Of a stretch of DNA of 23,082 nucleotides, positions 13,968 through 23,082 are shown in pieces (the stretch's first letter is position 1; each line of letters starts with the position of its first letter). Under the pieces are notes generated by a model. That model searched no databases, was not told the DNA's origin, and worked only from the letters and a program-made list of their open reading frames with translations. The DNA comes from a virus: the IMG/VR virus record IMGVR_UViG_3300010368_000117, positions 1 through 23,082 of that record. The stretch is one strand, 5' to 3'. Made by a program: the position numbers and the translations under genes.

Positions 13968-15305
13968 ATGTCTTCAGCGATTACAAATAAATTCCGAGGT
14001 CTTCTTTTAGATTTATTAAAAGGAGATTTGGATAGTTCATCACCGAATTATTACATCGGTCTTGCTCGGGCGGATGCATTTACTGCACCTGATCCTATCA
14101 ATTCGCCTTACGCGCAATCGCAGATTAGACACTCTCTTCAGGCAGTTAAAACAGTTAGCAACTCTTCTTTTGTGATACCTACGGTTAATTGGGAAAACGG
14201 CACGATATATGAAGCATACGATGATGCCGATCCAGATCAAACTAATTTTTATGTTATGGATAATTTGAATCAAGTCTTTATTTGTATAGAGCAGGGTAAG
14301 ACCGATGATGGGATTGCACAGCCTTCTACAATAGAACCAAATATAACAGGAGGTTTAACATTTAGGACTAATGACGGTTATAAGTGGCGTTTCATGTACA
14401 GGATATCAAATCTTGCTTATTCTAATTATAGGTCTGAAGTATATTCTCCTGTTAAAAATATGATCGGCGAGCAATCATTTATTCAAGAAGAGGTTTTTCA
14501 AAAACAGTTACAGGATAATTCTGTCCCAGGAGAGATTATAGGACTTGCGATCGATAGTACTGGCACAGGTATACCGTCTATTCCATCTATTAGTATTGAA
14601 GGTAATGGAACTGGTGCTCAGTTCACTTGCACATTAAACAACGGCAAGATCACTCGTGTACAGGTCGACTCTGATGTTGATGGTTTATTCAGACACGGCA
14701 CTGGTTATGATTATGCTACTGCAAATTTATCAATAGGAGACGCGGTATTGCGTCCAATATTCTCTCCTAGAGCAGGATTACATGCAGATCTTCAACATAC
14801 ATTTAAATCGAAAGCATTGATGATTCAACAAGATTTTATTGGTGATGAGCAAAGCACTCTATTAGTAGAAAACGATTTTAGTCAAATTGCTCTGTTTAGA
14901 GGTATTACACAATACGGAAGCGACTCTGCGTTTACAGGCAATACTGGCATTGCACTAAAGAGCCTTATTTTAAATAACGATGGTTTGTCCGGAACATTTG
15001 ATGAAGATGCAGTTTTCGTAAATGGACCACAAACTTCAAAAGGAAAAGTGTTGCATTTTGATGCCACAATAAATAAACTGTATTATTGGCAAGACGAAAC
15101 AACAGGATTCAATGCTTTTAATGCTGGTGGCACTGTTACCCAAACTACTGGTGGTGTTAATGCTGGTAATGGACAAATACTATCGGTCATTAATCCAGCA
15201 GTTGACGCATATAGCGGCGATATTTTGTACATAAATAACGTTAGTTCGATCGATAGAGCATCTAATCAAACCGAAGATATTCGCATAGTTATTCAGTTAG
15301 GATAA
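13968..15305 (+). CDS. gp8: gp8-like baseplate wedge protein
   Basis: The 445-residue product begins SSAITNKFRGLLLDLLKG, comparable with the SKFR start of T4 gp8. It contains PNYYIGLARADAFTAPD (the short strand before the first loop), the VIPTVNWENGTIYEAYDD segment, NFYVMDNLNQVFICIEQG, and then TFRTNDGYKWRFMYRIS, which matches the EPGDGYVWEYLFEIP motif of T4 gp8. T4 gp8 is 334 residues and sits as a dimer on the outside of the wedge; the roughly 110 extra residues are mainly in the C-terminal half, which is Gly/Asn-rich and beta. It has its own late promoter and is followed seven bases later by the giant baseplate gene. Confidence 0.8.
   Translation: MSSAITNKFRGLLLDLLKGDLDSSSPNYYIGLARADAFTAPDPINSPYAQSQIRHSLQAVKTVSNSSFVIPTVNWENGTIYEAYDDADPDQTNFYVMDNLNQVFICIEQGKTDDGIAQPSTIEPNITGGLTFRTNDGYKWRFMYRISNLAYSNYRSEVYSPVKNMIGEQSFIQEEVFQKQLQDNSVPGEIIGLAIDSTGTGIPSIPSISIEGNGTGAQFTCTLNNGKITRVQVDSDVDGLFRHGTGYDYATANLSIGDAVLRPIFSPRAGLHADLQHTFKSKALMIQQDFIGDEQSTLLVENDFSQIALFRGITQYGSDSAFTGNTGIALKSLILNNDGLSGTFDEDAVFVNGPQTSKGKVLHFDATINKLYYWQDETTGFNAFNAGGTVTQTTGGVNAGNGQILSVINPAVDAYSGDILYINNVSSIDRASNQTEDIRIVIQLG
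15230..15237 (+). promoter_or_regulatory. Late-promoter-like CATAAATA inside the end of gp8
   Basis: CATAAATA occurs in the last 80 bases of the gp8-like gene, 76 bases before the start of the 1796-residue gene. It is one mismatch from the late consensus and the distance is plausible, but as an intragenic near-match it may be chance (codons for Ile-Asn). Confidence 0.35.
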
Positions 15306-15312
15306 AATTAAA

Positions 15313-18300
15313 ATGGCAAATCAGTTTACAACAACTACGTTATCCGGAACTTATTTCGATGACTATGACACAACAGATAATTATCACCAGATACTATTTA
15401 ATAGTGGGCGGGCTCTTCAAGCGCGGGAACTAACGCAGCTACAAACTCTTGTCTATGAAGAGATGGGACGTTTTGGACAAAACATTTTCAAAGAAGGTGC
15501 TGCGGTATCGGGTGGCGGTTCGAATGTAAATGGTTCATATCAATACATCAAGATTGCATCTACAAATTCTGGTGGTTTGTTTTCTGCCATTCCAGTCGGA
15601 ACAATCTTCAAAGATCCTCTTACAAATATTCAGGCACAAGTATTAGAAGTTGTTCAGGCAAATGGAGATATTCCAGCCTTCGAGTTCGACACTCTTTATG
15701 TAAGATATATCGATAGTGGCGCAGGCACGGTCAGTTCTGAAACTATCACTTTTGGTGATGGTGTCACACTCTATGATCAGACTGGAACAGGATACGAACT
15801 GGTAACTGAAGATCCTAATGCGACAGGATATGGTGTTAAATTTTCAGTGGCGCGAGGAGACTTCTTTGTTTTAGGTCGTTTCGTACACACCGAAGAACAA
15901 TCAATCATTCTTAGCTCATACTCGCAGAGTAATGTCAACAAAACTGTAGGATTTAAAGTTGTACAAGAAGTTGTCACTATTAATGATACTACAGCATTAT
16001 ATGACAATACGAGTGGTATAGTCAACACGTCTTCTCCTGGTGCTGATCGCTATCGTATTAGACTTGTACTGACCACTCAAGATCAGGTCACTTCTGATGA
16101 TACCTTCTTGTGGATTGCCACAGTTGAGAACTCTAAGATCACTGAAGAGATTCAAGTTACAGATGCTTACGACAAAATCAATGATCTTCTCGCGCTAAGA
16201 ACTAAAGAAGAGTCTGGTGATTATATCGTTTCTCCTTTCATTGTTAATCTTTCTGAAGGCGATGTTACTGACTCTAGTCTTGATATGATCATATCAGATG
16301 GTACTGCATATGTCAATGGTTATAGAGTTAATAAGCAGTCCGCGACTAGACTGAGTGTTCCGAAACCAACTAAGACAGAATTTGTTGAGAGTCAAGCAAT
16401 CCCCGTCTACTACGGAAACTACTTTATCTGTTCTGGTAACAGAGGTATTCCAACTATCGATTACAGCATAGTTGAAGTTTATGATGGTGCTGATGCGGGT
16501 GGTGTTGAAATAGGACAGTGTAGAATACGAGCAGTAGAATCTTTCGGCGAGCAGTTTAAAGTTTATGTTTTTGACGTTGCAATTGATCCTAATAAATCTA
16601 TTCGTGATGCTGCGTCTGTTGGCACTGGTGGTAGCGACTACTTCAATATTGTTGCTGAGGGAAGTAATGTTCAATTATACGATACCACTAACAATGATTT
16701 ATTGTTCCCTACTCCGAGAATTAGACCTTCTTCATTCGCTGATTTAAATATAATTGGGCAAGCACTACAAGCAAAGACTGCATCTACAAACATTATTAAT
16801 CTCGATCAGTTGCCTGTAGGTTCATCTTATGTAGAGTCCGGCTCATGGATTGTAGGCACCATATCAAATGATGCAGAATCTGGTTATGTAGTCACCATTA
16901 CAAATGGCGGAAGAGACTGTGCAATCTCAGGTCTAGATCAAGCATCTGCTGATTATAAAGTTCTTGTATATATTTCAAAGACTTCGACAGTTAAACCGAA
17001 GACTCTTTCCTCAAGCACTTTAACAATTGCAGAAAGTTTAATCGATCCAGATAGCGGTCTCCCATATTGGACATTAGCTGTCCCTGATATCTACGAAGTT
17101 GACGAGATACGTGCGGGTAACAGTTCTGGTATTGATATCAAGTCTATGTTTGTTCTTGACGATGGTCAAAGGGACAATTACTATGCTGATGGTCGTTTAC
17201 TTCTGAAAGACGGACATGTTGATCCGGGTGAAATCTATGTAAGTTTCAAACACTTCACTCGTGGATCAGGTGATCTTTATGCTTCAACTTCTTATCCAAT
17301 AGACTACAAAGATATTCCTGATCATGTATTGACTGATGGTTCTGTAATTAATCTGCGAGATTATCTTGACTTCCGTCCTGATCAAAATTATCCTATCGGT
17401 GATAATTCAAGTTTCACTAACATCGTTCCACTTCCACGTAATGGCGATAACATTGTTGCTGATGTTACTTACTATTTGCCTCGTGCAGACAAACTGATCC
17501 TTACACCTGAGGGCGAATTTCAAATATTAATGGGTGAGCAAGCAGAGAATCCACAGTTCAAAACGACTCCCGAAAACACTATGGAGCTGTATAAGATTAT
17601 TCTGAATGCTAATACTCTAGATGAAGACGATCTAGAATTAATGCCTGTCGAGAATCGACTTTACACAATGAAAGATATTGCTAATCTTGAACAGAAGATT
17701 GATGATTTAGAAGCATATACTACTTTAAGTCTTCTTGAATTAGATCAACGTCTATCTCTCGCTCTAGACAGTGATGGTAATGTGCGTTTAGAATCAGGTT
17801 CTATCGCCGACGATCTTGGCGATCAGACTGGTGCTGATATAAATGACGTTGATTTCGGCGCTGCACTCGATCCAGAAAGTCGTTTAGTTCGTCCATCTTT
17901 CACAGAGAAGAATCTACGTCTTATTGTTGACACTGATTTGTCGAGCGGTATAGTTAAGAAAGGCGATAATGTTTATCTTACGCATGACTCGGCAGAGTGG
18001 GCAAGTCAATTACTTGCTTCTCGCGGAGTTCTTGTTAATCCGTTTGGATTGATAGATAATGTGGGAACACTGAAGATTTCTCCAAATACTGACGAATGGA
18101 AGGAGTCTGAAGCACTAGCAAGTAAAGCATTAGCAGGTAGTAATAGGATTGATGCAGTTCAGGCATTCTTGTGGAACAACCACGTCTGGAACTGGCAGGG
18201 TCGAAATGGAGAAGAGGTTAGATTGAATTATGCTAAACTTACTAGTAATAATGCTAACATTAGAAGGCAAGAAATTCGACGTGCAACTAATAACTATGCT

Positions 18301-20703
18301 ACTAGTAAATCGACATTCAAGACTGATGCGCAGACAGGTAACTATGTTACACGTATAGTTGCGTCGGACACTCTTCGACAAGTGGTTGGAAATCGTATTG
18401 TTGATATTGCTATTGTACCTTGGATTCGCTCGCGTAAAGTTTATTTCAAAGCACAAGGCCTTACTCCTAATACCAAGTTTACTCCATTCTTTGATGGACA
18501 GGATGTGAGTGAGTGGTGTCGACAAGAGTCTTCTTTTGTTCAATGGTCGGATCGATCTGAAGATGTTGGTAACAAATACACTCAGAACACAATCAATGAG
18601 CATCCTGCAGGCACCAGTTCTTTGATTTCAGATGCTAATGGTGAAGTTATTGGATCGTTCTTTATTCCTAACATTCAACCTGAAGCGGTGATTGAACGCA
18701 CTACTAGAAAATCAAAGAGATGGTTTAAAACTAGAACTAGTGCCTCTTACTCGATTCGTTTTCGCGCTGGTGTTCGCGAGTTTAAACTCCTTGATATTAA
18801 TGTTAATGATTGGGCAGGCGCAGGAAGCAAAGCGTTTGCTTACTACACTGTTCAAGGCGCATTGCCTAACAGTCGTAGTGTTACTCTTGCTACCCCTCTG
18901 AGTCAAGGCAAGCAGGGATTTACTGCTAAAGAGTTGAAATCAGTTATCGATCGAATTGGTGTAAATAATATATCGATTGTTGATCCTAGACTGTCAGGAC
19001 TTTATGGACCAGACGAAACTTCTTTGAGTGCCGCTGCATTAGCAAGTATTGCGGGCAATAAGTCTATGTCAAAGGTAATATCAGATTATATCGATGTTAA
19101 CAAGAATCAGTTTGCTGATATTCTACCCGCGAATCCTGTTTCTATTCCGATGAATCCATTAGCACAGACATTCTTTGTTGACAATCAGTTTGGTGTAACA
19201 TTAACTAAACTTGATTTATTCTTTAAAGCAAAACCAGAAAGTTCTAATTTGCCAGTTTCTATTCATATTCGTCCAGTAGTTAATGGCAAACCTTCGTTGA
19301 CTGAGATTGTAACTGATTCTCACGTTTACGTCAATTCTGCTGATGTTGTTGTTACTCCTGATATCGAACAGCTATCGACTATCACTACCAATTCCACTAG
19401 TTTTGTGTTCGAAGAGCCAGTGTACTTGAAACCTTATACATCCTATGCTATAGTCATTACTTCACAATCAACTCAGTACGAGTTATATAGTGCTAAGACT
19501 AGTGAGTTTGTAATTGGTTCTTCAAGTCGTGCGATTACTACTCAACCTGCACCAGGACTGTTGTTCTTACCACAAAACGGAGTTAACTGGTTAGAGTCTA
19601 AAGATCAAGATATCATGTATCGTTTGACTCGTGCTAAGTTTGGCACTTCGGGCGGTGCTAATGGCAGTCTTATTTTAAGAAACGCTGATGTTCCTGCAAC
19701 TCTATTAGCAGATGCTGCTCTGAGGACTACAATAAGCAGTTCTATTGTTTATGTCGCCCACAAAGGTCATGGTTTATTCTCAGGTGATACCGTACAACTT
19801 GATAGTTGTGAAGATGTGGGTGGTATTAATGCTGCGACATATCTCAACGGATCACACACTGTCGATTCTGCGGATATATTCGGATATACTTTCGATGCTG
19901 GCAGCACTGCGTCTGCAACTGCTGTTGGTGGTGGTATCAACTGTCTATCGCTAGGTAATATGCCATTCTCCATCGTTAATCCACATATTGAAACAATTAT
20001 TCCTAATTACACTTCATTATCTACATCTGCTAAGTGGACTTCTGGACGATCCGTTTCAGGTAGCGAAACTCGATTCACACAAGATGCTGAGTATAAGACT
20101 ATTTCTTTGAAGCAGAATATTGAATTCTCAGAGATAAAAACAATCTACAATACCAACACTGAAGATGCTGAACTTGGTGCAGGAGAATCTTCTGTATACT
20201 TTAAGATAGATATGAAGAGTTCAACCGATTATGTTTCACCAATTGTTGATCTCCAGCGTTCATCTTTAGTTCTTGTTGACAACTTAATTGATGACGAATC
20301 TGTTACTACATACATCAATCCTGCGCTTGCGGCAGGCGCCACAGCAAATGTAAGACCTGCACAATATATTATGAAGCCTGTAATTCTTGAGCATAACGCA
20401 GTAGGTATTGAAATTAAATCAGATGTTCAAATTTTACCTGGTTCGAATGTCGCTGCGTTCTACCGAACTGCTTCTGCTGACCAAAATATATATGATCAAC
20501 CCTGGATAAGTAAAGAAACCATTAGTGCTGATACTAATGCATCAAGTACTTCTGATTTTAAAGAACTTGTATGGTTACCAGGAGACAGAGGAGGCACTTT
20601 GCCAGCATTCAATCAGGCACAAGTTATGTTCACAATGTCTTCGAATAATGCTGCGGTTGTTCCTAAGTTTAAACGAGTCCGCTTAAAGTACTTGGCAGTT
20701 TAG
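15313..20703 (+). CDS. Giant DUF4815-type baseplate/tail protein
   Basis: The 1796-residue product opens with NYHQILFNSGRALQARELTQLQT followed by RFGQNIFKEGAAVSGG, the signature of the DUF4815 family found in large baseplate-associated proteins of marine T4-like phages. Near 785-815 is a coiled-coil-like segment (MKDIANLEQKIDDLEAYTTL). Near 1035 is AIVPWIRSRKVYFKAQGLTP, then FFDGQDVSEWC. Near 1282 is LAQTFFVDNQFGVTLTKLDL, then FFKAKPESSNLPVSIHIRPV, typical beta-sandwich stretches of this family. A compact module with HGLFSGDTVQL...NGSHTVDS...YTFDAG lies at about 1476-1543. No gp7 or gp10 gene is otherwise visible, so this protein may cover a peripheral wedge role; that is inference. No frame break is seen over 5.4 kb. 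Confidence 0.78.
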   Translation: MANQFTTTTLSGTYFDDYDTTDNYHQILFNSGRALQARELTQLQTLVYEEMGRFGQNIFKEGAAVSGGGSNVNGSYQYIKIASTNSGGLFSAIPVGTIFKDPLTNIQAQVLEVVQANGDIPAFEFDTLYVRYIDSGAGTVSSETITFGDGVTLYDQTGTGYELVTEDPNATGYGVKFSVARGDFFVLGRFVHTEEQSIILSSYSQSNVNKTVGFKVVQEVVTINDTTALYDNTSGIVNTSSPGADRYRIRLVLTTQDQVTSDDTFLWIATVENSKITEEIQVTDAYDKINDLLALRTKEESGDYIVSPFIVNLSEGDVTDSSLDMIISDGTAYVNGYRVNKQSATRLSVPKPTKTEFVESQAIPVYYGNYFICSGNRGIPTIDYSIVEVYDGADAGGVEIGQCRIRAVESFGEQFKVYVFDVAIDPNKSIRDAASVGTGGSDYFNIVAEGSNVQLYDTTNNDLLFPTPRIRPSSFADLNIIGQALQAKTASTNIINLDQLPVGSSYVESGSWIVGTISNDAESGYVVTITNGGRDCAISGLDQASADYKVLVYISKTSTVKPKTLSSSTLTIAESLIDPDSGLPYWTLAVPDIYEVDEIRAGNSSGIDIKSMFVLDDGQRDNYYADGRLLLKDGHVDPGEIYVSFKHFTRGSGDLYASTSYPIDYKDIPDHVLTDGSVINLRDYLDFRPDQNYPIGDNSSFTNIVPLPRNGDNIVADVTYYLPRADKLILTPEGEFQILMGEQAENPQFKTTPENTMELYKIILNANTLDEDDLELMPVENRLYTMKDIANLEQKIDDLEAYTTLSLLELDQRLSLALDSDGNVRLESGSIADDLGDQTGADINDVDFGAALDPESRLVRPSFTEKNLRLIVDTDLSSGIVKKGDNVYLTHDSAEWASQLLASRGVLVNPFGLIDNVGTLKISPNTDEWKESEALASKALAGSNRIDAVQAFLWNNHVWNWQGRNGEEVRLNYAKLTSNNANIRRQEIRRATNNYATSKSTFKTDAQTGNYVTRIVASDTLRQVVGNRIVDIAIVPWIRSRKVYFKAQGLTPNTKFTPFFDGQDVSEWCRQESSFVQWSDRSEDVGNKYTQNTINEHPAGTSSLISDANGEVIGSFFIPNIQPEAVIERTTRKSKRWFKTRTSASYSIRFRAGVREFKLLDINVNDWAGAGSKAFAYYTVQGALPNSRSVTLATPLSQGKQGFTAKELKSVIDRIGVNNISIVDPRLSGLYGPDETSLSAAALASIAGNKSMSKVISDYIDVNKNQFADILPANPVSIPMNPLAQTFFVDNQFGVTLTKLDLFFKAKPESSNLPVSIHIRPVVNGKPSLTEIVTDSHVYVNSADVVVTPDIEQLSTITTNSTSFVFEEPVYLKPYTSYAIVITSQSTQYELYSAKTSEFVIGSSSRAITTQPAPGLLFLPQNGVNWLESKDQDIMYRLTRAKFGTSGGANGSLILRNADVPATLLADAALRTTISSSIVYVAHKGHGLFSGDTVQLDSCEDVGGINAATYLNGSHTVDSADIFGYTFDAGSTASATAVGGGINCLSLGNMPFSIVNPHIETIIPNYTSLSTSAKWTSGRSVSGSETRFTQDAEYKTISLKQNIEFSEIKTIYNTNTEDAELGAGESSVYFKIDMKSSTDYVSPIVDLQRSSLVLVDNLIDDESVTTYINPALAAGATANVRPAQYIMKPVILEHNAVGIEIKSDVQILPGSNVAAFYRTASADQNIYDQPWISKETISADTNASSTSDFKELVWLPGDRGGTLPAFNQAQVMFTMSSNNAAVVPKFKRVRLKYLAV

Positions 20704-20940
20704 ATGATGTCTGATCGCTTTCTTAAAGTGGAGGGCGCTCCTGGGTTTGTTCGAGATACAGAGACTAATGCTATATTAAATAGAAATCACTCTGAGATCG
20801 AAATTGCCCAAGAGCGCAAGCGAATACGAAATATCAAGAAGCAAGAAGATCAAGAATTGCAAAATACCGTCAATATTCTTCAGGAAGATATGGCAGAAAT
20901 CAAAGGTATATTAAATTTATTGCTGTCCAGAAGCATATAA
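20704..20940 (+). CDS. Small coiled-coil protein of the late tail cluster (78 residues)
   Basis: The gene follows the giant baseplate gene with no gap; two tandem ATGs (20704 and 20707) are available. The N-terminus (FLKVEGAPGFVRDTETNAIL) followed by a long charged helix (about 28-72, ending MAEIKGILNLLL) resembles small proteins found after large tail genes in marine T4-like phages, where a VRDxxTxAIxN motif precedes a coiled coil. The function is unknown to me; an oligomeric adaptor or scaffold role is a guess. Its stop TAA lies inside the late promoter of the fibre gene. Confidence 0.78.
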   Translation: MMSDRFLKVEGAPGFVRDTETNAILNRNHSEIEIAQERKRIRNIKKQEDQELQNTVNILQEDMAEIKGILNLLLSRSI

Positions 20941-20943
20941 ATA
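20936..20943 (+). promoter_or_regulatory. T4-type late promoter, TATAAATA, containing a stop codon
   Basis: An exact TATAAATA includes the TAA stop (20938-20940) of the 78-residue gene and lies 32 bases before the fibre gene ATG. A TAGGAT ribosome-binding sequence near 20968-20973 follows. Confidence 0.8.
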
Positions 20944-20975
20944 ACCTATATAACTGAACATGGTAGATAGGATTT

Positions 20976-23082
20976 ATGTCTAGACCGCTCAAACATCTTG
21001 GCTCTGGAGCACTTCAAGAACTAGCTATTCTAGATGTGGACTATGTTGCTTATAAAGCAGGACTGCATCTCGGTCGAATTTCTTCGTCTGATGCTTCTGC
21101 ACTAACGTTGGTGTCAGGCGGTGATACTGTAGGAGAATTCGGGGATTCTTATTATGAGAGTTCTGTAGGAGCTGTGCCTGGAACTTATTGGTCAGTAACA
21201 TTTAATGCTGAATTAATATCAGATCCTGAAACTGGTGTTCACACAACTGTATTCACACAACAAGACGAACTTCCTTCTCCTCTTTACATTGGCGACACTC
21301 TTAATGTTGTAGTTAATGGCGATGCATTTACTGGATTCGAAGAGATTGGTTTCGAACTTTCGTTAGATGGTAGTGCATCATATACTGTTGATGATGTTAG
21401 GACTTCTCCTACTTCTAATACAACTGAAAATACAAGAGTAGAGTGGGAAGACTTTGTAAATTCCGAAGGTCTTCTAGGCACATACTCTGCTGAATTTGAT
21501 ATAACAGTTACTCAATCTGGTCTTTTGAATGCTACCCTAACCGTCAACTCAACTGATCGTGATAATGTTGCAAATCCAACATCTGATATTAGCATTGTAT
21601 TTCCTACAGTAGATGTTGAAGCTGCTCTGCCTCCAGTTGCTACAGTCACCTCTACACTACTTTACCAGAATACTCAAGCACAGAAAGCAATTGATACTAA
21701 TAATATTCTAAAGAAGAATCCTGTATTCTGGGATAGAAATCAGGCGCTGCCTGGCATCAAAGAAATGAGTGATGCAGAATTGGATGCATTTACTGAAGTT
21801 CTTGTTGCTAAGATTGTTGCGAACGAGTTGCCGGGTTCTTTCAGATTAAACGCAAACAGCCCGGGCGCAGGTTGGGTTGAATTTATCCCCGCTGCATTTG
21901 TCGACACTCGTGGTGACGGCACTATTATCAGCTATTCTATATGGGTTAAACAGACGGGTGTTGCGCCTACTACAGTAAGACCATTGTATATTGATCGAAT
22001 TGCTGGTCAGTATAATGGATTAAAAGAATACAATGATGCTCAGATCGAATTTACTTTTGGCGAGAGAGTGAAGAAGGCGATCGACACAACAGGTATCGGT
22101 AAATATCAATTACGATCTTCTGCTCAAGGCGCACCAACTGCACCAGGAACTTGGGTCGCTCGAGGCAGTGCAGTTGATACACGTCTCACATACGTATATG
22201 ATCTTGGTTATGATGTTGGTTCACAATATACAGGAGAATATGAAGAAAGTTATACGGGAGCTTACACTCCAACTTATGATAGAGAATTCTTAGCCAACTA
22301 TAATCAAACATACATTGGGGATTATCTAACAGACTATGCTCAGAATTATATTGACGAGTTCAATGTCGACTTAGACTATGTAGGCGAGTACATCTCTCAA
22401 TTCTCAGGTAACTTTGCTGCAACATATGATAGTCAAGACTATGATGCTCAATTTTCAGCAGACTTTATCTCGTCTTACGTTAGCCAATTCAGTGAAGGTT
22501 ATCAAAGTGATTATCAAGGTATTGAATACTTAGGTTTAGAATACATTTCAGATTATGCCTCAGAATACGAGAGTGTATATACTTCGGAGTATACTGGCGA
22601 CTATGAAGGTATTGTTTATCAGAAAGATTATATTGCCGATTACTTGGGCAGCTTTGTTGGTTCTTATGAAGGTAGTTTCGCTGAGACCTACGATGGTCCA
22701 GGTTATATTGCTGGCTTTATTTCACTATATACTGGCGAATACGAAGGCGCATTTTCAGAAAACTTCGGAAGACGATTCGAAAGCACTATATTATACGCAG
22801 TAGAATACGGTTCAACATATATCGGCGATTATGGGAGTTCGTTCAGTGTTTCATTCCTAGATGCCTACGAGGGAGCAGATTATAATTCTCAATTCTCTAT
22901 AAACTATTCTACCGTTTATGGAAGTGATTATCTAGTAGAATTTTCTTCTGCCTATGATTCTGTAGTATATGATACTGCCTTTGCAACAACATATATTGGA
23001 GACTACGAAGGATCTTTTTCACTGCAATTTATAAATGAATTTGATGCTGGCAGCTATGTAGGCGACTACATTAGTCAATATA
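20976..23082 (+). CDS. Tail fibre-like protein with aromatic four-residue repeats (runs off right edge)
   Basis: Starting at the ATG at 20976, the frame is open for 702 codons to the window end. The first residues (MSRPLKHLGSGALQEL) match the N-terminal type I associate with baseplate-attached fibre proteins of marine T4-like phages. Residues about 50-230 are beta-rich and acidic with an Ig-like feel (strands around YWSVTFNAELI and AEFDITVTQSGLLNATLTV). Residues 240-400 include AQKAIDTNNILKKNPVFWDR and a SPGAGWVEFIPAAFVDTRGD segment. From about residue 406 (22191) onward the sequence becomes a long array in which nearly every fourth residue is Tyr or Phe, with Gly/Ser/Ala, Asp/Glu and aliphatic residues between. 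An internal methionine-free stretch and no break support a single gene. A receptor-binding or adhesion role is inferred. Confidence 0.8.
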   Translation, partial: MSRPLKHLGSGALQELAILDVDYVAYKAGLHLGRISSSDASALTLVSGGDTVGEFGDSYYESSVGAVPGTYWSVTFNAELISDPETGVHTTVFTQQDELPSPLYIGDTLNVVVNGDAFTGFEEIGFELSLDGSASYTVDDVRTSPTSNTTENTRVEWEDFVNSEGLLGTYSAEFDITVTQSGLLNATLTVNSTDRDNVANPTSDISIVFPTVDVEAALPPVATVTSTLLYQNTQAQKAIDTNNILKKNPVFWDRNQALPGIKEMSDAELDAFTEVLVAKIVANELPGSFRLNANSPGAGWVEFIPAAFVDTRGDGTIISYSIWVKQTGVAPTTVRPLYIDRIAGQYNGLKEYNDAQIEFTFGERVKKAIDTTGIGKYQLRSSAQGAPTAPGTWVARGSAVDTRLTYVYDLGYDVGSQYTGEYEESYTGAYTPTYDREFLANYNQTYIGDYLTDYAQNYIDEFNVDLDYVGEYISQFSGNFAATYDSQDYDAQFSADFISSYVSQFSEGYQSDYQGIEYLGLEYISDYASEYESVYTSEYTGDYEGIVYQKDYIADYLGSFVGSYEGSFAETYDGPGYIAGFISLYTGEYEGAFSENFGRRFESTILYAVEYGSTYIGDYGSSFSVSFLDAYEGADYNSQFSINYSTVYGSDYLVEFSSAYDSVVYDTAFATTYIGDYEGSFSLQFINEFDAGSYVGDYISQY
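22191..23082 (+). repeat. Aromatic tetrapeptide repeat array within the fibre gene
   Basis: About 297 residues can be written as about 75 four-residue units such as YTGE, YIGD, DYEG and SQFS, nearly all holding one Tyr or Phe. The aromatic register shifts only when single residues are inserted or lost. At DNA level the units are not identical: IGDY is written ATCGGCGATTAT and ATTGGAGACTAC, so the pattern is kept by protein-level selection rather than by recent duplication. The array continues past the window end. Confidence 0.85.

Noticed and set aside
18130-18603. 157-codon antisense open frame under the giant baseplate gene
   Set aside because: The sense frame carries clear family motifs throughout; the antisense peptide has no recognisable domain or start signals.
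22555-22803. 82-codon plus-strand frame inside the fibre repeats
   Set aside because: It overlaps the continuous aromatic-repeat frame and reads as an alternate frame of the repeat codons.
22191-23082. CRISPR or tandem DNA repeat explanation of the periodic region
   Set aside because: The periodicity is in the protein; codons vary between units and there are no identical spaced repeats.

Overview
The window looks like the baseplate and tail-tip module of a T4-like (Straboviridae-related, marine type) contractile-tailed phage genome. Almost every base is coding and genes overlap or abut. Most products resemble T4 tail and baseplate families, and TATAAATA late promoters of the T4 type sit in front of four genes or gene blocks. 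By eye the GC content is roughly 40%. I cannot name the host. No tRNA, CRISPR, insertion sequence, integrase or convincing rho-independent terminator was seen, and no stretch above 300 bases lacks a gene.

Left arm (1-3120, minus strand; read from right to left): gp4-like head-completion nuclease fold; a conserved 198-residue protein of unknown role; a gp19/gp54-family tail-tube-fold protein; a gp26-like baseplate-hub/tail-assembly protein; a short reading frame with no usable start of its own; and the N-terminus of a tape-measure-like protein that runs off the left edge. The most interesting signal is here. The gp26-like frame ends in a run of eight T directly before its TAG stop (T TTT TTT TAG), and the -1 frame continues 64 codons to overlap the start of the tape-measure-like gene. 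This is the layout of lambda G/GT and P2 E/E+E' tail-assembly chaperones.

Right arm (3172-23082, plus strand): a tightly coupled operon of gp48 (tube cap), gp53 (wedge), gp27-like hub, an OB-fold/tail-lysozyme gp5-like protein, a long Ala/Ser-rich protein ending in an amidase_2 domain, a gp5-C/VgrG-like beta-helix spike and a 255-residue unknown. After a new late promoter come gp25 and gp6. Then come gp8, a 1796-residue DUF4815-type baseplate protein, a 78-residue coiled-coil protein, and after another late promoter a fibre gene running off the right edge.

Working together: gp48 and the tube-fold protein start the tail tube on the gp27/gp5-like hub. The spike is spread over several genes instead of one gp5. 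gp25, gp53, gp6, gp8 and the giant protein build the wedges, and the fibre protein probably attaches to them. Two features of the puncturing device stand out: the lysozyme-type domain has Gln where the family has its catalytic Glu, while a separate amidase keeps its zinc ligands. The fibre ends in an unusual array of about 75 four-residue units with an aromatic residue in nearly every unit.
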